DNA from: Neorhizobium populisoli
GTDB taxonomy: Bacteria > Pseudomonadota > Alphaproteobacteria > Rhizobiales > Rhizobiaceae
Direction: 5' to 3'
NCBI RefSeq assembly: GCF_019430945.1
Contig: NZ_JAHYCB010000008.1
Location: 62,001-126,000 of the forward strand
DNA length: 64,000 nt
Below, one piece after another: positions 52,603 to 60,639 of this stretch. Within the stretch, counting starts at the first letter, position 1; each line of letters opens with the position of its first letter. Below the pieces are notes generated by a model. That model was not told the origin of the DNA. It did not search any database and saw only the letters and a list, made by a program, of their open reading frames with translations. A program made the translations under genes and the position numbers.

Positions 52603-53744
52603 TGATCAGCATCGACGGCATCGATCCCCGCACCGGCAAAGGCATCTCGATCGAGATCGCCGACGGGACGATTGCCGCCATTCGCCCGACAGAGAGTGCG
52701 GGCAATACCTATCTCTCCGCCGGTCTGATCGACCTGCAGGTCAACGGTTTCCGCGGCCTCGATTTGAATGCGGGCAAGGTGACGCCGGAGATCTTGCTCT
52801 CGCTCTGCAAGGAGCTGTTGAGCGTCGGCGTCGCCACGTGGTTGCCGACTATCATCACCGCTTCGGAAGCCTCGATCCTCCAGGCGCTTGAGGCGATTGC
52901 GGAGAGCCGTGCCACATATCCGTTGATCGCTGAGATGGTGCCGGGCGTGCATCTGGAAGGCCCGTCGATCTCCAATAAGGACGGTCCGCGTGGCGCGCAC
53001 CCGCTCACAGATGTCCGTCCGCCATCGGTTGCCGAATTCGAACGCTGGCAAAAGGCCTCCGGAAGCCTCGTCAAGATGGTGACGCTCGCACCGGAGCACG
53101 ACGGCAGCATCGACTACATCCGGACACTCAGCGAACAAGGTGTCTTTGTCGCAATCGGTCATACGGCCGCGACGCCGGATGAAATCCATGCCGCCACAGA
53201 AGCCGGAGCAAGGCTCTCCACCCATCTCGGCAATGGCGCCGCGGCCATGCTGCCGCGCCATCCGAATTTTATCTGGGCGCAACTTGCCGACGACCGGCTG
53301 ACGGCGAGTTTCATCGCCGATGGTTGGCATCTGCCGGCCGATACATTCAGGGCGATGTTGCGCGCCAAGGGCATGGAGCGGACAATCCTCGTTTCCGACA
53401 TGGTGGCGCTTGCCGGTATGTCGGCCGGACTTTACGAACAGCCGGTCGGCGGCAGTGTCGAGGTTTCGCCGGAAGGCCGTATCAGCGTCGCTGGCACGCC
53501 GTATCTCGCCGGCGCCAGCCTGCCGCTATCCGCCAATGTGGCGATTGCTGCCGAAATGGCGGGCATACCGCTTGCCGATGCGCTTTTGTTGGCGACCGAA
53601 AACCCCGGCCGCTTCGTCGGCGGACGCGGGCGGCTGGAAGTCGGCGCGCGCGCCGATCTCATTCGCTTCGATTGGTCCAAGGGCGACCGCGCGATCCATA
53701 TACATGAGACCTGGGTGCGTGGCGAAAAGGCGTTCTGCCGATGA
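52602..53744 (+). CDS. nagA: N-acetylglucosamine-6-phosphate deacetylase (NagA-like)
   Basis: A 380-residue amidohydrolase. Motifs include GLIDLQVNGFRGLDLN, PGVHLEGPSISNKDGPRGAH (metal-binding Glu), AIGHTAATPDEIHAA, STHLGNGAAAML and ILVSDMVALAGMSAG (catalytic Asp), with the beta-sandwich end LEVGARADLIRFD. The THLGNGAAAM variant replaces the common THLFNAM, so the acyl-amino-sugar may differ from GlcNAc-6-P. Start shares bases with the SIS stop (TGATG) and the stop overlaps the next gene by ATGA. Confidence 0.88.
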   Translation: MISIDGIDPRTGKGISIEIADGTIAAIRPTESAGNTYLSAGLIDLQVNGFRGLDLNAGKVTPEILLSLCKELLSVGVATWLPTIITASEASILQALEAIAESRATYPLIAEMVPGVHLEGPSISNKDGPRGAHPLTDVRPPSVAEFERWQKASGSLVKMVTLAPEHDGSIDYIRTLSEQGVFVAIGHTAATPDEIHAATEAGARLSTHLGNGAAAMLPRHPNFIWAQLADDRLTASFIADGWHLPADTFRAMLRAKGMERTILVSDMVALAGMSAGLYEQPVGGSVEVSPEGRISVAGTPYLAGASLPLSANVAIAAEMAGIPLADALLLATENPGRFVGGRGRLEVGARADLIRFDWSKGDRAIHIHETWVRGEKAFCR

Positions 53745-54991
53745 TCCAGGCCGGCGCCGCAATCGTCGATATCACACCGACACCGGGCCTATCGATGTCC
53801 GGCTTCGCAGCCCGCAGCCTGCCAGCCACGGGCGCGCATGGCGCATTGACGGCACGCGCCGTGGTGATCGGCGATACGGCTGTCGTCGTGGCCGACGTCA
53901 TCGGGATAGACGCCGCAATGAGCGCCCGCATCCGCGAACGTTGCCTGCTGCCCGCGGAAAATGTGGTGGTCGCGGCCCTTCATAACCACGGCGGCCCTGT
54001 CTCGATGGCCGGAAGGTTGAGCCTTGCCGCCGATCCGGCCTATCTGGAGCGGCTGGAGGATGCCTGTGTCGCAGCGATCGACATGGCCGCGGCCGCACGC
54101 CGTCCGGCAATGATCACGGCAGGTCAGGGAAGCGACCCGGGGATAGCACGAAACAGGCGCCATCCCGGCGGACCCGTGGACGCTTCCCTACCATTGCTGC
54201 GCATTCGGGATGAGGACGGCAATATGATCGCAGTGGTGACGGCCTATGCCTGCCATCCGGTCGTGCTTGCCGCCGATAATCTGCTCTGGACCGCCGACTA
54301 TCCGCATTTCGTGCGGGCAGCTTTGGAGGAGGCCTATCCCGGCGCAATCGCGCTGTTCATGACGGGCTGTGCCGGCGATGCCAATACCGGTCACTCGGCA
54401 CACGCATCAATTACGCTTTCCGCCAATCCGGACAGGACTTACGAAGCTGCCGAAAGGATCGGCCGCAAGGTTGCTGAAGCTGCACTCTCCGCCAGCGAGA
54501 TTCCGGTTTTGGCCCGGACGGTCGCGCGTAACGGCACGGTCGAGCTCGCCTTCGAGCGTCGCGAAAAGGAAGAGCCGGACGTTCTCGAAAAGCGCTGGCG
54601 CGACGAAATCGTGACTGCCGATCCCGCCCGCAGAAGCCTGCTCAGCTATTGGGCCGATTGGGCAAAAGACATTGCGCCGCTCACGCCTGCCCCCCTTTTG
54701 GCTCGTGTCACAGTGTTGGACTGGGGCGGCGTGCTGTTTGTCGCATTGCCCGGCGAGATATTTGCTGAAACGGCGCTATCGATCGGCGCAGCGATCGGCG
54801 CTGAAAGGCCGGCCTTCGTTGTCGGCTTTGCCGATGACAATCCCGGTTACATACCGCCTGCCAGCGAGTTTCGCCACGGCGGCTACGAGGTGGACGAGGC
54901 ACACCGCTATTATGGACTGCCAATGACATTCGCGCCGGGCTCGGCAGAAGCGCTTGCCGCTTGCGCCATCGCCCTTGCGACCGGCGATTGA
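53741..54991 (+). CDS. neutral/alkaline ceramidase-like hydrolase
   Basis: A 416-residue protein with the N-terminal fold of neutral ceramidases (GAAIVDITPTPGLSMSGFAA is a typical start). Zinc-site-like segments are VVAALHNHGGPVSM and VTAYACHPVVL; FMTGCAGDANTGHSAHA and LPGEIFAETALSIG also fit. It is shorter than true ceramidases, lacks a signal peptide, and is the last gene of an amino-sugar operon. An amide bond in a cytoplasmic sugar derivative is therefore a more likely target than lipid ceramide (inference). Confidence 0.85.
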   Translation: MIQAGAAIVDITPTPGLSMSGFAARSLPATGAHGALTARAVVIGDTAVVVADVIGIDAAMSARIRERCLLPAENVVVAALHNHGGPVSMAGRLSLAADPAYLERLEDACVAAIDMAAAARRPAMITAGQGSDPGIARNRRHPGGPVDASLPLLRIRDEDGNMIAVVTAYACHPVVLAADNLLWTADYPHFVRAALEEAYPGAIALFMTGCAGDANTGHSAHASITLSANPDRTYEAAERIGRKVAEAALSASEIPVLARTVARNGTVELAFERREKEEPDVLEKRWRDEIVTADPARRSLLSYWADWAKDIAPLTPAPLLARVTVLDWGGVLFVALPGEIFAETALSIGAAIGAERPAFVVGFADDNPGYIPPASEFRHGGYEVDEAHRYYGLPMTFAPGSAEALAACAIALATGD

Positions 54992-55038
54992 GGAGAAATA
55001 CGGCGTGATCGGCTTCACGTTCAAGACCCATCCGATGC

Positions 55039-55059
55039 TTGACACGCAACCGGTTGCAT
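55039..55059 (+). promoter_or_regulatory. second LacI operator overlapping the -35 of the importer genes
   Basis: ACGCAACCGGTTGCAT at 55044-55059 differs from the 50901 site at one base. TTGACA at 55039-55044 again shares its final A. The two regions are alike over about 45 bp, including TAACAA downstream, suggesting they were duplicated. The site is 38 bp before the binding-protein start. Confidence 0.82.
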
Positions 55060-55096
55060 GAGAGCTTTTTAGTAACAACAACAAGGGAACAGGGTT

Positions 55097-56407
55097 ATGA
55101 AAAACGCATCAGTGAAGATCAGGATTTCCACGCGCGCACTGCTGATGAGCACAGCTTTCGCCGCTACGCTTCTCACCGGTATCACGGCAGCCTCGGCCGA
55201 GACGCTGACAGTCTGGAGCGGCTATCCGGAAATGGCGCCGTTCTATCAGCATGTTGCCGACGGCATGAAGGCTGCCCATCCCGACCTGCAGGTCAAGGTG
55301 GAAGCGATTGCGCTTCGCGAGCATGAAAAGCGCGTCGCGCTCGGCCTGACCGGCGGCGGCCAGGACGGCGTTACCCTCATCGAGCTTTCCGGCTCGACCG
55401 CGACCCGTTACCTTGAAAACGATCTCCTGCCGGAAGCGCCGGCCGATATCTCGACCTTCGTCAAGGACCCGAAGAATTTCGACAAGTTCTTCAGCGATAT
55501 CGCAGGCAGCAACGGCAAGATCTACGGCGTGCCGCTGTTCCGTGGCCAGGGCTCGCTTTTCTACAACACGGACATGTTCAAGGCTGCCGGCCTCACCGCT
55601 CCGCCGAAGACCATGGAAGAATTTTCCGAATATGCCAAGAAGCTGACCCAGCGCGATGCTTCGGGCAAGGCGACTGTCTCCGGCTGGAGCCTGCGTCTTT
55701 CCGGCGGCGGCCAGGGCATAGCGGAAAAGTTCTGGACCAACATGCATCAATATGGCGGCGCGATCCTCGTTCCGGCCGGCGACGGCAAGTGGAAGACCAA
55801 TTTCGCCAACGAGGCCGGCCGCAAGGCGCTGAAGCAGTATCTCGATCTCGTCTTCACGGCAAAAGCGGTAACGCCCGAAATACCGGCTGATGCCGATGCT
55901 TTCGAGCGTGGCCAGACCGCCATGTTCATCCGCGAATCCTGGGTCATCGGCGATATCGCCCAGAAGGCGCCCAACCTGAAATACGCGGCCGCCCCGCTGC
56001 CGACCGGTTCCATCGCGCTGCCGACCAATCTTTATGTTGCAGGCGATGCCAAGGCTTCGAAGATCGGTTGGGAATTTGCCAAGGCGGCCAACACGCCGGA
56101 AAACCTCGTCTGGTTGCTGCAGAATGTCGGTTGGCTGCCGAACCGTTCGGGTATCGACTACAAAGCCGTCACCTCCAAACAGCCGGCCTTCGCGGCCTTC
56201 GTCGATTATCCGCAGGGCTACAAGTTCTTCACCCTGCCGTCGATCGGCCCGATCGAAGAAATCCTCACCCGCGTTGCCGCCCAGCTCGTCGTTGCCTTCG
56301 GTGACGCCTCGCTTGCGACCGACGATGCCAAGATCGACGCTTTCCTGAAGAAGACGAGCGACGAAGTGAACACCATCCTCGACCGCGAAGGCCTGCTGGC
56401 AAAGTAA
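55097..56407 (+). CDS. sugar ABC substrate-binding protein
   Basis: A 436-residue periplasmic protein of the SBP_bac_1 type. The signal sequence runs through STAFAATLLTGITAASA. The mature start TLTVWSGYPEMAPFYQ and IYGVPLFRGQGSLFYNTDMF, with ERGQTAMFIRESW later, are typical of CUT1 binding proteins. It lies just after the second LacI operator. A strong hairpin follows its stop. It probably binds an oligosaccharide or modified amino sugar used by the operon upstream. Confidence 0.93.
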   Translation: MKNASVKIRISTRALLMSTAFAATLLTGITAASAETLTVWSGYPEMAPFYQHVADGMKAAHPDLQVKVEAIALREHEKRVALGLTGGGQDGVTLIELSGSTATRYLENDLLPEAPADISTFVKDPKNFDKFFSDIAGSNGKIYGVPLFRGQGSLFYNTDMFKAAGLTAPPKTMEEFSEYAKKLTQRDASGKATVSGWSLRLSGGGQGIAEKFWTNMHQYGGAILVPAGDGKWKTNFANEAGRKALKQYLDLVFTAKAVTPEIPADADAFERGQTAMFIRESWVIGDIAQKAPNLKYAAAPLPTGSIALPTNLYVAGDAKASKIGWEFAKAANTPENLVWLLQNVGWLPNRSGIDYKAVTSKQPAFAAFVDYPQGYKFFTLPSIGPIEEILTRVAAQLVVAFGDASLATDDAKIDAFLKKTSDEVNTILDREGLLAK

Positions 56408-56435
56408 TCGCCGGCGCTCTCGCCAACATCATCGG

Positions 56436-56467
56436 CTCGGGGCACAATTGTTCATTGTCGCCCCGAG
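56436..56467 (+). terminator. strong intercistronic hairpin after the binding-protein gene
   Basis: CTCGGGGCACAAT pairs with ATTGT-C-GCCCCGAG (13 bp with a single bulged C, loop of five). It lies in the 126-bp gap before the permease gene and lacks a T-tract. In such operons these structures usually protect the upstream mRNA or reduce readthrough, giving more binding protein than permease. Confidence 0.72.
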
Positions 56468-56533
56468 ACACTTTACGAGGATTAGGGTCCGACCCGCCTG
56501 GCGGCCGAACCCGTTTGTCTACAGGTCAAACGC

Positions 56534-57421
56534 ATGCTGAAGCGCAAAAGATTCATCTTTGCGATGCTGGCGATCCTGCCGACCTTGGCGATCTTCGCCT
56601 ATGTGCGGCTTTATCCGATCGCCGATACATTGAGGCTCAGCCTTTTCCAGTGGAATATCCTGTCGAAGAACAAGCCATTCATCGGGCTCGCGAATTTTCG
56701 CGAGCTGATGGGAGACCACCTGTTTCTCGACGCGCTGGTCAATACGACGATCATTGCCTTCGGCGTACTCTTCTTGACGATCCCGATGGCGCTGATCATC
56801 GCGGCGCTGATCTTCCATCGTACGCGGTCGAAAATGGCTGGTTTTTATGAGACCGCCGTCTTCATTCCGCATGTCGTGTCGCTTGTTCCGGCGGCCATGG
56901 CCTGGAAGTGGATTTTCGACGCCCGTCTCGGGCCTCTCAATGCGTTCCTGAGTTTCCTGGGTATTCCCATGCAGAACTGGTTGTTCGATCCGGTTCTCTC
57001 GGTCATCTGCATCATCATCCTCTGCTCCTGGCAGGCGCTGGGATATGCGGTGCTGATCTATATCGTCGGTTTCAAGAACCTGCCCGTCTCGCTCTATGAG
57101 GCCGCTAAGCTCGATGGCGCCTCGGGCCCGCAGAGCTTCTGGTACCTCTCGATCCCGATGCTGAAACCGATCACGCTTTACGTCTCGGTCGTAACGCTCG
57201 TCTCCGGCTTCAACGTCTATGCCCAGGCTTTCGTACTCGCGTCGGATGCGCAGGGCGCGCCTGGCCGGCAGGTAAGGGTTCTGGTTCTCGACATGTTGGA
57301 AAACAGCTTCCGCAATTACCGTGTCGGATATGCAGCTTCCGAGGCCGTCGTGCTGCTTGTCATCGTGCTGGGGTTGACGCTGATCCAGTTCTCCATGCTG
57401 CGGGAAAGGGGCAGGACATGA
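56534..57421 (+). CDS. sugar ABC permease (CUT1, first subunit)
   Basis: A 295-residue permease with a first helix at about 8-28 (FAMLAILPTLAIFAYVRLYP) and the EAA loop YEAAKLDGASGPQSFWYLSI. The order and the ATGA overlap with the next permease show a standard CUT1 pair. The frame ends at 57421 with LIQFSMLRERGRT. Confidence 0.93.
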   Translation: MLKRKRFIFAMLAILPTLAIFAYVRLYPIADTLRLSLFQWNILSKNKPFIGLANFRELMGDHLFLDALVNTTIIAFGVLFLTIPMALIIAALIFHRTRSKMAGFYETAVFIPHVVSLVPAAMAWKWIFDARLGPLNAFLSFLGIPMQNWLFDPVLSVICIIILCSWQALGYAVLIYIVGFKNLPVSLYEAAKLDGASGPQSFWYLSIPMLKPITLYVSVVTLVSGFNVYAQAFVLASDAQGAPGRQVRVLVLDMLENSFRNYRVGYAASEAVVLLVIVLGLTLIQFSMLRERGRT

Positions 57422-58326
57422 CCCCTAAAGATGTGACGGGTAAAGCCATGCACCATGTGGAGCCGACCGCCGAAGAACTCGCCGAAGGCCTGCGCCTTCG
57501 ACGCAAGAAACGGCTCAACAATCTGGCGATCGACATTTTCCTGATGATCGTCTCGGTCCTCATGCTGCTGCCACTCGTCTTCCTGGTGGCGAATGCGTTC
57601 AAGACGCCTGCGGAGATGCTGGCTTGGCCGCCGACCATCATCCCGAATGATCCGACCACTGCAAACTTCAAGGCGGTGCTGGGCGATACGCCGCTTTTGC
57701 GCTGGATCGGCAACAGCATTGCCTTTGCCGTGATGTCGACGATCGCCATCGTCGCGACGTCCTCGATTGCCGGTTATATTTTCGGAAAATTCCGCTTTCA
57801 AACGATGAACGTGCTTTTTGCGCTGTTCCTTGCGACCGCGATCGTGCCGTTCGAAGTCTACATGATCCCGCTCTATTTCCAGGCAAAAAGCCTCGGCATC
57901 CTGAATTCCGTCTGGGGTTTGCTGATCGGTTATCTGGTCATGAGTTTCGGCATCTTCCTGATCCGCCAGAACGTCATCCATTCTATTCCGGACGAACTCC
58001 TGGAAGCCGCCCGCATCGACGGCGCCGGGGAGTTCTGGATTTTCTTCCGCATCGTTCTGCCGCTCCTGCGCGGAGCGCTCGGAGCTTTGGCCGTGCTCGC
58101 CTTCTTCCAGGCCTGGACCGCTTTCGCATGGCCGATGATCGTGACGACGACGAGGTCGAGTTATACGATCGAAGTGGGCCTTGCGCTGTTCCAGACCGGC
58201 TTTACCGTCGATCTCGGCCGCCTGAGTGCTGCCTCCGCCACCGTGCTCATTCCCTCGATCCTGCTCTTCGTCATCCTGCGCCGTAATTTCGTGCAGGGTG
58301 TCGCCAGCACTGGCCTCAAGGAGTGA
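57418..58326 (+). CDS. sugar ABC permease (CUT1, second subunit)
   Basis: A 302-residue permease with a long cytoplasmic N-terminus (about 45 residues) before the first helix. The EAA loop is EAARIDGAGEFWIFFRIVLP and the end ILRRNFVQGVASTGLKE is the usual terminal helix of MalG-like proteins. Overlaps both neighbours, so the whole transporter-epimerase stretch is one operon. Confidence 0.93.
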   Translation: MTPKDVTGKAMHHVEPTAEELAEGLRLRRKKRLNNLAIDIFLMIVSVLMLLPLVFLVANAFKTPAEMLAWPPTIIPNDPTTANFKAVLGDTPLLRWIGNSIAFAVMSTIAIVATSSIAGYIFGKFRFQTMNVLFALFLATAIVPFEVYMIPLYFQAKSLGILNSVWGLLIGYLVMSFGIFLIRQNVIHSIPDELLEAARIDGAGEFWIFFRIVLPLLRGALGALAVLAFFQAWTAFAWPMIVTTTRSSYTIEVGLALFQTGFTVDLGRLSAASATVLIPSILLFVILRRNFVQGVASTGLKE

Positions 58327-58331
58327 CGGCG

Positions 58332-59555
58332 ATGGAGTTTTTTGACGACGCGCGCACAACCTATGCCGCGGCGAATGCCGGCACGCTCTACTGGATGCTG
58401 CAACGGCCAATGCTTGGCGGCGGGTTCCTCAACACCAAGCAGAACAGCCTGACGCTTAAGGACTATGGCCTGGAAGACGGCACCCGCGGGCCGGATTTTA
58501 CATATGGCTGGATCCAGGGACGCGGGCTCGAAGCGCTGGTCGGCCATGCCGAGTTCTTTGAACAGGAACTGCCGCCGCTGGCCGAAAAGCTGGACGTCGC
58601 GGGTCGGCGTCTCTACGGTTTGCTGGCGGGCTTGCAGAACCCGGATGGGCACGCCTATTTCTGCTACGGTGGCGATATGAATGCCGTCTATGCGGATGCT
58701 GCCGGAACGGTTCACGCTCAGGAAAAACCCGAGCTGATCTACTCCTATTCGGATGCCTTCGTCGCCAAAGGCCTGGTTGCTGCCGCAAGCCGCTACGGCT
58801 TGCCGGACCTCGCCGATCACCTCGCTTATTTCGATCGGGTGATCGCCGCGATCGAGACCGGCCGATTCCAGATGGACGAACGTCGCCCCCTCTCACTCGA
58901 CAGTCTCGCCATGCAGGCGGACGATTTTGGCCCGCGCATGATCCTGCTTGGTGCCGCCGGCATGTTGAAGCGCTTCGGCCATAAGGCGCCTCTCACCTAT
59001 GCCGACCGTTTCATCGCCCATGTCATCGACCGGCATTATGATGCTGAGAGCGGGATGCTGCGCAACGTGCCAGGTGAGGATAGTTGCAATGTCGGCCACG
59101 GTATCGAATTCGTCGGCTTTGCGCTGGACTATCTCGACGACAGTGCCGATCCGGCCTTGATCGGGACACTGGAGCGCATTCTCGTTTCCTCCTTTGACAA
59201 GGGGTTTGTCGGCCCCGGCATCACGCTCACGGTATCGATTGCCTCGGGCGAAGCGCAAAGCCCGCATTGCCCCTGGTGGTCGCTGCCGGAAACGATCCGT
59301 TCGGCGGCGCTCGCCCACACACGCACCGGAAGTGACGAAAGCCTACGCGTCTGGAAAACCGCCCACGCAGCCTTTTTTGGACGATACTGGCGCGGCACGC
59401 CACCGATCGCCTACCAGACGATAACCAAGGAAGGGCCGGTCGATTTCGTGCCGGCGACGCCCGACCTCGACCCCGGTTATCACACCGGCCTCAGCCTGCT
59501 CGCAGCCATTCACGCCGCAGACCAGTTGATGTCGACCACTCGAATTTCAGGATAA
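58332..59555 (+). CDS. AGE-family (N-acylglucosamine 2-epimerase-like) epimerase/isomerase
   Basis: A 407-residue alpha/alpha-barrel protein from ATG at 58332, which has AAGGAG eight bases upstream; GTG at 58323 is the alternative. Family marks are CNVGHGIEFVGFALDYL (His-Glu at the active site), CPWWSLPETIRSAALAH (Trp and Glu) and DPGYHTGLSLLAAIHAA near the end. Known relatives epimerise N-acylglucosamine at C2 or isomerise mannose and cellobiose. Here a sugar amine or disaccharide is plausible. It is sandwiched between the permease and ATPase genes of the importer. Confidence 0.85.
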   Translation: MEFFDDARTTYAAANAGTLYWMLQRPMLGGGFLNTKQNSLTLKDYGLEDGTRGPDFTYGWIQGRGLEALVGHAEFFEQELPPLAEKLDVAGRRLYGLLAGLQNPDGHAYFCYGGDMNAVYADAAGTVHAQEKPELIYSYSDAFVAKGLVAAASRYGLPDLADHLAYFDRVIAAIETGRFQMDERRPLSLDSLAMQADDFGPRMILLGAAGMLKRFGHKAPLTYADRFIAHVIDRHYDAESGMLRNVPGEDSCNVGHGIEFVGFALDYLDDSADPALIGTLERILVSSFDKGFVGPGITLTVSIASGEAQSPHCPWWSLPETIRSAALAHTRTGSDESLRVWKTAHAAFFGRYWRGTPPIAYQTITKEGPVDFVPATPDLDPGYHTGLSLLAAIHAADQLMSTTRISG

Positions 59556-59559
59556 GAAC

Positions 59560-60624
59560 ATGGCTTCCGTTGAAATCCAGAACGTCCGCAAAGCCTATGG
59601 CGACTTCGAAACCATCAAGGGCGTGTCTGTCGAAGTGCCGGACGGCGCTTTCGTGGTGCTCGTCGGCCCCTCCGGCTGCGGCAAGTCCACGCTTTTGCGC
59701 ATGATCGCCGGCCTGGAGGAAATCACCGGCGGCACGATCCGCATAGACGGTCGCGTCATCAACGAGGTCGAGCCGAAAAACCGTGACATCGCCATGGTCT
59801 TTCAGAACTACGCGCTTTACCCACACATGACGATCGCCGAGAACATGGGTTTTTCGCTCAGGCTCGCCAAGAAATCCAAGGAAGAAATCGCCGAGCGGGT
59901 CAAGGATGCCGCCCGCATTCTCGGCCTTACCGATTATCTCCAGCGTTACCCGAAACAGCTTTCCGGCGGCCAGCGGCAGCGCGTCGCCATGGGCCGCGCC
60001 ATCGTTCGCAATCCGAAGGTCTTTCTGTTCGACGAGCCCTTGTCGAACCTCGATGCCAAGCTGCGCGTGCAGATGCGCGCCGAACTCAAGGATATCCACG
60101 CCCGGATCAAGACGACCACCGTCTACGTCACCCATGACCAGATCGAAGCCATGACCATGGCCGACCGGATCGTGGTGATGCGGGATGGCATCGTCGAGCA
60201 GGTGGGGGCACCGCTCGATCTCTACGACCGCCCGGTCAACACCTTCGTTGCGAGCTTCATCGGCTCGCCCTCGATGAACTTCCTCGCCGCCAAGGTCGCG
60301 GATGATCGCAAGTCTGTGGTGACTGAGAACGGCGTCCGCCTTCCGCTCGGTTCGGAAACATCCGTGGCTCCGGGCACCGCCGTCAGCTATGGCATCCGCC
60401 CCGAGCATCTGACGATCTCGACAGGCGGAGACGGTATTCCCATGACCGTTACCAATATCGAGCCGACCGGCTCGGAAACCTTTGTGCAGGGCACGATCGA
60501 CGGCCAGAAGGTTTCCGCCCAGCTGCGCGAGCGGCTCCTCATCAGATCCGGCGAAGTGCTTAGTCTGACGCTCCTGCCATCAAACAGCCATATCTTCGAC
60601 GCCGCCAGCGGCATGCGTCTCTAA
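59560..60624 (+). CDS. sugar ABC ATP-binding protein, UgpC/MalK type
   Basis: A 354-residue ATPase with Walker A GPSGCGKSTLLR, Q-loop MVFQNYALYPHM, signature LSGGQRQRVAMGRA, Walker B VFLFDEPLSNLD, H-loop VYVTHDQIEAM and the MalK-type C-terminal domain SFIGSPSMNFL and YGIRPEHLTIS. It energises the two CUT1 permeases just upstream. Four base pairs follow the epimerase stop. Confidence 0.94.
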   Translation: MASVEIQNVRKAYGDFETIKGVSVEVPDGAFVVLVGPSGCGKSTLLRMIAGLEEITGGTIRIDGRVINEVEPKNRDIAMVFQNYALYPHMTIAENMGFSLRLAKKSKEEIAERVKDAARILGLTDYLQRYPKQLSGGQRQRVAMGRAIVRNPKVFLFDEPLSNLDAKLRVQMRAELKDIHARIKTTTVYVTHDQIEAMTMADRIVVMRDGIVEQVGAPLDLYDRPVNTFVASFIGSPSMNFLAAKVADDRKSVVTENGVRLPLGSETSVAPGTAVSYGIRPEHLTISTGGDGIPMTVTNIEPTGSETFVQGTIDGQKVSAQLRERLLIRSGEVLSLTLLPSNSHIFDAASGMRL

Positions 60625-60639
60625 CAAGGTAACACGATA

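Noticed and set aside
57316..58410. Minus-strand frame of 364 codons
   Set aside because: Opposite to the second permease gene and rich in His/Arg/Glu; shadow frame.
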